Assembly: GCA_031423755.1 (NCBI GenBank)
Contig: JANPGC010000002.1
Location: forward strand, 1 to 7,670
Reading direction: 5' to 3'
DNA length: 7,670 bases
From: JANMEX01 sp031423755
Lineage (GTDB): Bacteria; Pseudomonadota; Alphaproteobacteria; Rhizobiales; Rhizobiaceae
The position numbers were made by a program, and so were the translations under genes. Under the pieces are notes generated by a model that was given only the letters and a program-made list of their open reading frames with translations, was not told where the DNA came from and did not search any database. Below, one piece after another: positions 1-4,998 of the stretch (the stretch's first letter is position 1; every line of letters starts with the position of its first letter).

Positions 1-691
1 CGCTTGCTACCAAATCATATGAAATGATCGGGAACTTCACCCAGATCGTATCGCTCTCGTAGTCCTGATACTCGATCTCGGCCTCGGCCAAAGCCGTGCG
101 TTCGACCACACTCCACATCACCGGCTTGGAGCCGCGATAGAGTTGGCCAGTCATGGCGAACTTCATCAATTCGCCCGCGATCTTAGCTTCGGCGCGGTAA
201 TTCATCGTCAGGTAGGGGTGCTTGAAATCGCCGATCACGCCCAGACGCTGGAATTCCTCGGACTGGACGCCGACCCAGTGGGTGGCGAATTCGCGGCATT
301 CCTTGCGGAATGTGTTGATCTCGATCTCGTCCTTGTTCTTGCCCTTGGCGCGGTATTGTTCCTCGATCTTCCATTCGATGGGCAGGCCGTGGCAGTCCCA
401 GCCGGGCACATAGTTCGAGTCAAACCCGCGCATCTGGAACGAGCGGGTGATGACGTCCTTCAGGATTTTGTTGAGCGCATGGCCGATGTGCAAATTGCCG
501 TTGGCATAAGGCGGGCCGTCATGCAGCACGTATTTCGGCTTGCCCGAAGCGCTTTCGCGCAGGCGCTTGTAAAGGTCCATGGCTTGCCATTTGGCAATGA
601 TTTTCGGCTCAGACTCCGGCAGCCCGGCGCGCATCGGGAAGCTGGTCTGCGGCAGATAGAGCGTGGTTGAATAGTCGATCTGTTCGGACAT
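1..691 (-). CDS. ileS: Isoleucyl-tRNA synthetase, N-terminal part (runs off the window)
   Basis: Charges tRNA-Ile with isoleucine in the cytoplasm (class I aminoacyl-tRNA synthetase). Reverse-strand translation gives about 230 continuous residues without a stop. It has the class I HIGH signature in GNLHIGH (His68-His71 from the chosen start), the GWDCHGLPIE segment that follows it in IleS, and the KPVMWS...RTALAEAEIEY stretch that leads into the editing domain. The family is usually about 930-1000 residues, so only the first quarter is present; the KMSKS loop and the anticodon-binding part lie beyond base 1. I chose ATG at 691 (protein begins MSEQIDYSTTLYLP) because a GGA sits 7 bases upstream. 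An in-frame ATG at 703 would add four residues and cannot be excluded. The 5' region (692-895) holds no other gene. A TTGACG hexamer (complement of 876-881) is the only promoter-like element I noted there, and it has no good -10 partner. In related bacteria ileS lies next to ribF; here a TA module separates them. Confidence 0.96.
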   Translation of the reverse strand, partial: MSEQIDYSTTLYLPQTSFPMRAGLPESEPKIIAKWQAMDLYKRLRESASGKPKYVLHDGPPYANGNLHIGHALNKILKDVITRSFQMRGFDSNYVPGWDCHGLPIEWKIEEQYRAKGKNKDEIEINTFRKECREFATHWVGVQSEEFQRLGVIGDFKHPYLTMNYRAEAKIAGELMKFAMTGQLYRGSKPVMWSVVERTALAEAEIEYQDYESDTIWVKFPIISYDLVAS

Positions 692-895
692 GGTCTGTTC
701 CATTGGGCCACGCCAAGCCGCGCGGCAAATTCAGGGTTCTCTCTTGGAAAATTTTGGCCGCGAAAGCAACCAGAGACCGGCCTCAAGCGCGGGAGCGCGA
801 AGCCGGGGCGGTAATTCGTATCGGGCTGTTCAAAAACATGGCGGCACAGGTCATGAGCGCGTTCTAGCGGAAGAGCGTCAAGGAATAAAGGCTGA

Positions 896-924
896 TTGCG
901 GTTTGTGCCATTTGCGCGTATATG
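896..924 (+). promoter_or_regulatory. Candidate sigma70-type promoter of the toxin-antitoxin operon
   Basis: TTGCGG at 896-901 and TATATG at 919-924 are separated by exactly 17 bases, a good match to the housekeeping -35/-10 arrangement. The antitoxin start codon is 34 bases downstream of the -10 hexamer, so a short leader is expected. The hexamers overlap the inverted repeat at 906-939, as is typical of an autoregulated TA promoter. This is a sequence match only; no transcript data are available. Confidence 0.55.
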
Positions 925-939
925 AGTGGGCAAATGGCA
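906..939. promoter_or_regulatory. Perfect 10-bp inverted repeat, candidate antitoxin operator
   Basis: TGCCATTTGC (906-915) is repeated as its exact reverse complement GCAAATGGCA (930-939), with 14 bases between the arms, so the arms are 24 bases apart. The repeat flanks and overlaps the -10 element at 919-924. It lies just upstream of the antitoxin, whose family contains a helix-turn-helix-like region and commonly represses its own operon. The arms are about two helical turns apart, which would suit two protein dimers or one larger complex on the same DNA face. Binding by the antitoxin is inference. Confidence 0.6.
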
Positions 940-957
940 AGAACGAGGAGTTTCGTC

Positions 958-1320
958 ATGTCCGCAGCATATGCAATGGCGCGTCCGGTTGTGATGCCGA
1001 GCGAGTTGGACACACTCATCAAGCACGGATTCTCCAATGAGGAGATATACAAGATCGTCGCGCCAAGGCGTACGCTTGCGCGGCGCAAGGCCGCGAATGA
1101 ACAGCTTTCCGTTGTTGAAACTGACAGGGTATTACGACTCAAGAGCATCGTTGAATTTGCAGAGTCTGTTTTTGGCAATCCTGACAAAGCTCATCATTGG
1201 CTTCGCGAGCCTTGCCGAGCCTTGGACAAGGCGATCCCCATTGAACTATTGGAATCAGAAGCCGGTGCTATTGCTGTAAGGGATGAAATTGGCCGAATTC
1301 AATATGGCATGTTTGCCTGA
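958..1320 (+). CDS. Xre/MbcA/ParS-type antitoxin (DUF2384 family)
   Basis: Antitoxin partner of the RES toxin that starts two bases downstream. It is expected to bind and block the toxin and to repress the operon. The product is 120 residues. Residues about 15-60 form the Xre-like helical region (EEIYKIVAPRRTLARRK...LSVVETDRVLRL). Residues about 61-120 match the toxin-binding DUF2384 pattern: a helix with AESVFGNPDKAHHWL, then L-x3-IPIELL-x3-AGAIAVRDEIGRIQYG, close to the family's 'WL..P...L.G..Pl.ll.t..G...V...L.ri.yG'. I chose ATG 958 because GAGGAG (945-950) lies 7 bases upstream. An earlier in-frame ATG at 922 falls inside the proposed -10 element and has no ribosome-binding site. By hand count, 1021-1320 is about 50% GC, against about 62% and 70% in two sampled 60-base lines of ribF, which suggests acquisition by transfer. 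Family assignment is strong; regulation is inferred. Confidence 0.9.
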   Translation: MSAAYAMARPVVMPSELDTLIKHGFSNEEIYKIVAPRRTLARRKAANEQLSVVETDRVLRLKSIVEFAESVFGNPDKAHHWLREPCRALDKAIPIELLESEAGAIAVRDEIGRIQYGMFA

Positions 1321-1322
1321 CA

Positions 1323-1757
1323 ATGCGCATTTGGCGCATATCTGACTTCCCCGACCTGTCGGGAGAAGGCGGCAAATTATATCCGGGCAGGTGGAACACG
1401 CGCGGGACGCCTATGGTCTATTGCGCCGATCATCCTTCAACGGCGATGCTGGAAATACTGGTGCATCTCAAACCGGAAAGAACGCCTGACATCTATCAAT
1501 TGATTGAAGTTGCGGTGGACGAAAGCGTCGCAATCGGTGCGCCTGATCTGCCAGCGAACTGGCAAGACAATCCAAATGTCACAAAAGATATTGGCACGAG
1601 TTTTGTCATGGGTAACGAAACGCCCCTCCTGCGTGTCCCTTCCATCATCATGCCTCAAGCCTTCAACTATCTCCTCAACCCCAACCATCCCGACGCTGCC
1701 AAACTCTCCATCGCCCAAATCTGGCGCTACCCGTTCGACAGCCGCCTGCTCATGTGA
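1323..1757 (+). CDS. RES-domain toxin (NAD+-targeting family)
   Basis: Toxin of a type II module. Characterised members either degrade NAD+ (mycobacterial MbcT and other RES toxins) or ADP-ribosylate a host enzyme (ParT acting on Prs). The 144-residue length is usual for the family. It opens with MRIWRIS and has the GRWNTRG loop (Arg23), then the PSTAMLEILVHL helix with Glu44, and finally PSIIMPQAFNYLLNPNHPDA with Ser107 and the N-P-x-H-P turn. These supply candidate Arg, Glu and Ser residues that give the family its name, so the toxin looks intact. Arg5 in the opening WR is a further conserved-looking arginine. The start codon lies two bases after the antitoxin stop, implying translational coupling; no separate ribosome-binding site is evident. 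The stop codon overlaps the convergent 3' end of ribF by 8 bases. Which of the two activities this member has cannot be told from sequence. Confidence 0.92.
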   Translation: MRIWRISDFPDLSGEGGKLYPGRWNTRGTPMVYCADHPSTAMLEILVHLKPERTPDIYQLIEVAVDESVAIGAPDLPANWQDNPNVTKDIGTSFVMGNETPLLRVPSIIMPQAFNYLLNPNHPDAAKLSIAQIWRYPFDSRLLM

Positions 1758-2733
1758 AGCACAGTGTCAGGTCAATATCCGACAGCGGCCTGACGCCCGC
1801 CAACAGCGCCCTTGCCTCGACCTCGTCCCGCCGCATCTGCACCATCAATGGTTCCAGCCCGTCAAATTTCATCTCGCCGCGCAGATAGCCGAAGAAGGCG
1901 ACATCGCACGTCTGACCGTAAAGATCGCCTTCAAAATCAAACACATAGGTCTCAAGCAGCGGCGCGCCGTCGCTGTCCACCGTTGGCCGCCGACCGAATG
2001 AGGCGACTCCATCCTTCAGCGTGCCATCGGCCAGCCGGAACCGGACCGCATAAATGCCATGCGCCAGCCGGTTCTCCAACGCGAGTTGCATGTTGGCCGT
2101 CGGGAAGCCCAGCGTGCGGCCAAGCTGTTTGCCGGAAATCACCGGAGCGGAAACCGTATAGCGATAGCCAAGCAATCCCGCTGCTTGCGCAACATCACCC
2201 TCAGCCAGGCAATCACGGATGCGGCTTGAGGATACGACACTTGCCCCCTCGTCCCGGAACGCATCCACCAGCGTCACATCAAATCCGAGCCGCTTGCCAG
2301 CGTCCATCAGAAACGCCGGGCCGCCTTGTCTGCCTTTCCCGAAATGGAAGTCGAAGCCTGTGACAACATGGGCTGCATTCAGGCCGGAGAGCAGCACCGT
2401 TTCAATAAACTCGTCCGCCGTATGGGTGGCAAAGCCGCGCGAAAATTCCTGCTCGGCGACTGCATCAAATCCGAGCGCGGCCAGAAGCCGGGCTTTCACC
2501 GGTGCAGGTGTCAGGCGGAACACCGGACTGTCCGGCGCAAAAACCGTGCGCGGGTGCGGCTCGAACGTGAGAACAAGCGCCGGCCTGTTACTGGCCTTGG
2601 CTATTTCCAGCGCACGGTCGAGCACTGCGCGGTGGCCGCGATGGACACCATCAAAATTGCCAATTGCGACCACGCCGCCCTTCAGTCGCGCGGGCAAGCC
2701 ACCCAGATCGTTGAAGCGGAAAACGCCCGGCAT
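1750..2733 (-). CDS. ribF: Bifunctional riboflavin kinase / FAD synthetase
   Basis: Phosphorylates riboflavin to FMN and adenylylates FMN to FAD in the cytoplasm. The product is 327 residues, a normal length for RibF. The N-terminal adenylyltransferase domain shows GNFDGVHRGH (residues 25-34), the FEPHPR segment (57-62), TGFDFHFGKGRQG (125-137) and SSSRIR (168-173). The C-terminal riboflavin kinase domain begins near residue 190 and shows GRTLGFPTANM (205-215), followed by GIYAVR and the YVFDFEGDLYG segment. I chose ATG 2733 (MPGVFRFNDLGGL). The open frame extends 20 codons further, but that extension overlaps the upstream HAD gene and does not resemble RibF. The gap to the HAD stop is 5 bases, so the two are probably cotranscribed. 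There is no strong Shine-Dalgarno sequence, consistent with translational coupling. The last codons overlap the RES toxin gene tail to tail, yet the C-terminus (RPLSDIDLTL) looks native rather than replaced. Confidence 0.96.
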   Translation of the reverse strand: MPGVFRFNDLGGLPARLKGGVVAIGNFDGVHRGHRAVLDRALEIAKASNRPALVLTFEPHPRTVFAPDSPVFRLTPAPVKARLLAALGFDAVAEQEFSRGFATHTADEFIETVLLSGLNAAHVVTGFDFHFGKGRQGGPAFLMDAGKRLGFDVTLVDAFRDEGASVVSSSRIRDCLAEGDVAQAAGLLGYRYTVSAPVISGKQLGRTLGFPTANMQLALENRLAHGIYAVRFRLADGTLKDGVASFGRRPTVDSDGAPLLETYVFDFEGDLYGQTCDVAFFGYLRGEMKFDGLEPLMVQMRRDEVEARALLAGVRPLSDIDLTLCFT

Positions 2734-2738
2734 TGGGC

Positions 2739-3587
2739 TCAAACCAGCCAAGGCATGACGGCGACCGGCGCAACGCCGTGGCCCTTCAGCCAAGCGGCGA
2801 GCCTGTCATTGTCCGGCCTGCCGTGCTCGCCATACTCTTTGGCGTGGATGCCGGATGAAATGTAGAGCAAGTCAAACCCGTTGTTGACGGCGCCTTTGAC
2901 ATCGGTCAGCAGGCCATCGCCCACTGCGACGACACGGCTTTTGTTGACTGGCGCGCCGCTAAGCAACTCGGCCTCCTTCATCGCCGCCTCATAGATCGGC
3001 GCGTGCGGTTTGCCCGCAACAAGCGTGCGTCCGCCCATCAGGCCATAGTCGCGCGCCAACGCTCCGGCGCACCAGATCATCCGCTCGCCGCGTTCAACGA
3101 CAATATCCGGGTTGGCGCAGATCATCGGCAGATTGCGCGAACGCAGACGCGCCAAAAGGTCGGCATAGTCGTCCGGGGTCTCGGCTTCATCGTCGAAAAG
3201 CCCGGTGCAGACAATGACCTGCGCCTCCTGCTCCTCAACCAGTTCGGCATGGGTGCCGTCATAAAGCGGCAAATCACGCTCGCCGCCGATGTGAAAGACT
3301 TTCCGGGGCGCTTCTTCGATCAGGATTCGCGTCACATCGCCAGACGTGACCACCGCGTCATAAGCCTCCGCTGGCACGCCAAGTGCGCCAAGCTGTGCGA
3401 TGACGCCATCACGCGGTCGGGGCGAATTGGTAATGAGAATGACACGCTTGCCCGCCTCGCGCGCCCTCGTCAGAGCTGCCGCAGCGGCTGGAAAAGCGCG
3501 CTCGCCATTGTGCACAACGCCCCAGACATCTGACAGAATAATGTCGTATCGATCCGCAAGGTCATCGAGCGTGTTGATGACGTTCAT
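2739..3587 (-). CDS. HAD-superfamily class IIA hydrolase (NagD-like, TIGR01459 type)
   Basis: Predicted cytoplasmic phosphatase-fold protein of 282 residues; the substrate is unknown. HAD motif I is LSDVWGVVHNG, with nucleophile Asp20. The second aspartate of the usual DxD is replaced by Trp22. Motif II is ITNS (Thr53-Ser55), the motif III lysine is Lys193 in VAGKPHAPIYEAA, and motif IV is GDGLLTD (Asp224, Asp229). From memory, the DxW form is characteristic of this alphaproteobacterial subfamily rather than a mutation of this gene, but it raises the question of how, or whether, it hydrolyses phosphate esters. The class IIA cap lies between motifs II and III. ATG 3587 is the first in-frame start, with only weak G-rich sequence upstream. 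ribF begins 5 bases after the stop, so a two-gene operon is likely, with its promoter in 3588-3727. A flavin-related role is suggested only by the neighbourhood. Confidence 0.9.
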   Translation of the reverse strand: MNVINTLDDLADRYDIILSDVWGVVHNGERAFPAAAAALTRAREAGKRVILITNSPRPRDGVIAQLGALGVPAEAYDAVVTSGDVTRILIEEAPRKVFHIGGERDLPLYDGTHAELVEEQEAQVIVCTGLFDDEAETPDDYADLLARLRSRNLPMICANPDIVVERGERMIWCAGALARDYGLMGGRTLVAGKPHAPIYEAAMKEAELLSGAPVNKSRVVAVGDGLLTDVKGAVNNGFDLLYISSGIHAKEYGEHGRPDNDRLAAWLKGHGVAPVAVMPWLV

Positions 3588-3727
3588 ATGTTGCCCGGCC
3601 CCGCATTCATTAATGTGCGTCGATTATCTGAGCCAGTTCACCTTGTCATCAGCTTTTGCTTGGCGGCGGGCAAAGTGCGTGCAATATTTAAACCAATTGT
3701 TAACCATGCGTATGCGGAGCGTCAGGC
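3588..3727. promoter_or_regulatory. Divergent intergenic region between the HAD-ribF operon and the TipF-like gene
   Basis: These 140 bases separate two divergently transcribed genes, so promoters for both must lie here or overlap the gene starts. The right half is AT-rich. At 3688-3705 there are two half-sites resembling the alphaproteobacterial CtrA consensus: TTAA (3688-3691) and TTAACC (3700-3705), spaced by 8 bases rather than the canonical 7. No convincing -35/-10 pair was found for either gene. No small open frame or RNA gene is recognisable. Confidence 0.4.
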
Positions 3728-4933
3728 GTGATGAAACGGTTTTTGCTGCTCTTTTCAGCCGCCATCGTTTGCGCCGGCATCGTTGCAGCGTTGCGGCCGG
3801 GTGCCGATATTCCCTACTGGATTGCCGTGATCGCGCTCGCGATCGCCGCGCCTGCCGCAGGAATCGCCGTGGCCTCCTATGCGAAGCTGGTCCAAATCAA
3901 GAAGAACCACGCGCTCCTTGCCGCCAGGTTTGAAGAAGCCGTCTACCGGCTGGAGAAGCGCAACGATCTGGCGCAAACCCGCGTGACCATGTTGTCGCAG
4001 GGCAGTGCCCAATTTGCCACGCCGTCCGCAACGGCGCTTCCCAAACGCGGCGCTTCCGCGCAAGTGGAACGTACAGCACCCATCATCCTTGCGCCAACGC
4101 CACCCGCAAAATCGCACAGCCCGTTGAAGGCTGAGCGGACCAAGACCCGTTTTGCACTGCCAGAGAGGTTGGCCCGCCAGCATATATCCGCGGAAAAAGG
4201 CACAAAGAAGCAGGTTGATACCGGCCCGTTCTCGTTGACACTGCAGCCGGTCCTTGAATTGCCCAATGCTGTTCCGACGGCTTACATCGCATTTGGCAAA
4301 ATTGCAGGCCAACACTTCGCCGCTGACGAGAAGCTTCCTGAAACTCTCGACCGGGCGGAGTTTTGCGACCAGTTGATTGCTCACGCCATGCGCATTTGCG
4401 AACAGCTTGAAGACGGAAGTTCTGCGCCGACACCGGTCATTTGCGGGTTGACGGCGGAGTTTCTGGCTGATCCGGCCAAGGTCAAGCACCTCGTCAGTGT
4501 CATGCTCGCTCGCCCCAATCTCGCCAATTGGCTGATCTTTTCCATTCCCGCGAGGATGACAGGGACAGTTGCCTTGCAGCGGGACGCATTGGACAAAATC
4601 GTCGCCACGGGTGTGAAGTTTGCAGTGTCTGGCGACCTCGCGTCGCTGGCAATCCGCAAAGCCCGCGCCAAGCTGCCGTTGGCCTATATTCTGGCTGCCG
4701 CCAGTGAATTCAGCAATGATGCGGCCGTGGATGTGCTGCGCTCGCTGGTCAGCAGGGCCAAAATCGAGTCCGTGTCATTTATCGGGCTGAACGCAGAGAC
4801 GGAAGAATTGCAAGCGATGCTGGAGGATGCCGGTGTCCGGCATGTCACTAGTTCCAAGGCAGCCCCGCCCCGTGCGCTGAGGTCCGACCTTGATGCCGTC
4901 CCGTCCGGCAGCGAACACTCCGCCACCAGATGA
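3728..4933 (+). CDS. Membrane-anchored coiled-coil protein with a degenerate EAL domain (TipF-like layout)
   Basis: A 401-residue inner-membrane protein. Residues 5-22 and about 28-53 form two hydrophobic segments. A charged, probably coiled-coil stretch follows (about 54-90), then a Pro/Ala/Lys-rich linker (about 95-165). From about 168 to 375 the sequence follows the EAL phosphodiesterase fold: FSLTLQPVLEL (168-178), the EAL position itself, GVKFAVSGDL where active enzymes have a DDFG loop, LPLAYIL where they have the K-x-D strand, and FIGLNAETEELQAMLEDAGV where they have AEGVET. The catalytic residues appear replaced: YEAL is YIAF (186-189) and DDFG is SGDL. Cyclic-di-GMP hydrolysis is therefore unlikely; binding or scaffolding is possible. 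The order TM-TM-coiled coil-inactive EAL recalls Caulobacter TipF, a flagellar placement factor, but orthology is inference. GTG 3728 has GGAG (3716-3719) 8 bases upstream; ATG 3731 is an equally possible start. A strong terminator follows. Confidence 0.8.
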   Translation: MMKRFLLLFSAAIVCAGIVAALRPGADIPYWIAVIALAIAAPAAGIAVASYAKLVQIKKNHALLAARFEEAVYRLEKRNDLAQTRVTMLSQGSAQFATPSATALPKRGASAQVERTAPIILAPTPPAKSHSPLKAERTKTRFALPERLARQHISAEKGTKKQVDTGPFSLTLQPVLELPNAVPTAYIAFGKIAGQHFAADEKLPETLDRAEFCDQLIAHAMRICEQLEDGSSAPTPVICGLTAEFLADPAKVKHLVSVMLARPNLANWLIFSIPARMTGTVALQRDALDKIVATGVKFAVSGDLASLAIRKARAKLPLAYILAAASEFSNDAAVDVLRSLVSRAKIESVSFIGLNAETEELQAMLEDAGVRHVTSSKAAPPRALRSDLDAVPSGSEHSATR

Positions 4934-4941
4934 ACGGCAAC

Positions 4942-4972
4942 GGCGCGGATGTTGCCATCCGCGCCTTCGTTT
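4942..4972 (+). terminator. Rho-independent terminator between convergent genes
   Basis: GGCGCGGATG (4942-4951) and CATCCGCGCC (4956-4965) form a perfect 10-bp GC-rich stem with a 4-base loop (TTGC), followed on the plus strand by TTCGTTT. It begins 9 bases after the stop of the TipF-like gene. On the minus strand it lies 33 bases beyond the tadG-like stop, but the sequence beyond the stem there is less T-rich. It therefore probably serves the plus-strand gene best and may act in both directions. Confidence 0.8.
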
Positions 4973-4998
4973 CAGATTTGTCAGTTCAGATGAACGCC

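Noticed and set aside
876..881. TTGACG on the minus strand as the ileS -35 element
   Set aside because: At 17 bases the -10 position reads GCTCAT, a poor match, and it lies far from the start codon; not enough to annotate.
922..957. Upstream ATG at 922 as the antitoxin start
   Set aside because: It lies inside the proposed -10 hexamer and between the operator arms and lacks a Shine-Dalgarno; ATG 958 has GAGGAG at ideal spacing.
460..1026. 188-codon minus-strand frame upstream of and across the ileS start
   Set aside because: Its second half is ileS read in the wrong frame and its first half crosses the TA promoter and antitoxin start; composition is not protein-like.
1504..2001. 165-codon plus-strand frame over the toxin-ribF junction
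   Set aside because: It is a shifted frame of the RES toxin followed by antisense ribF; both real genes have clear family motifs.
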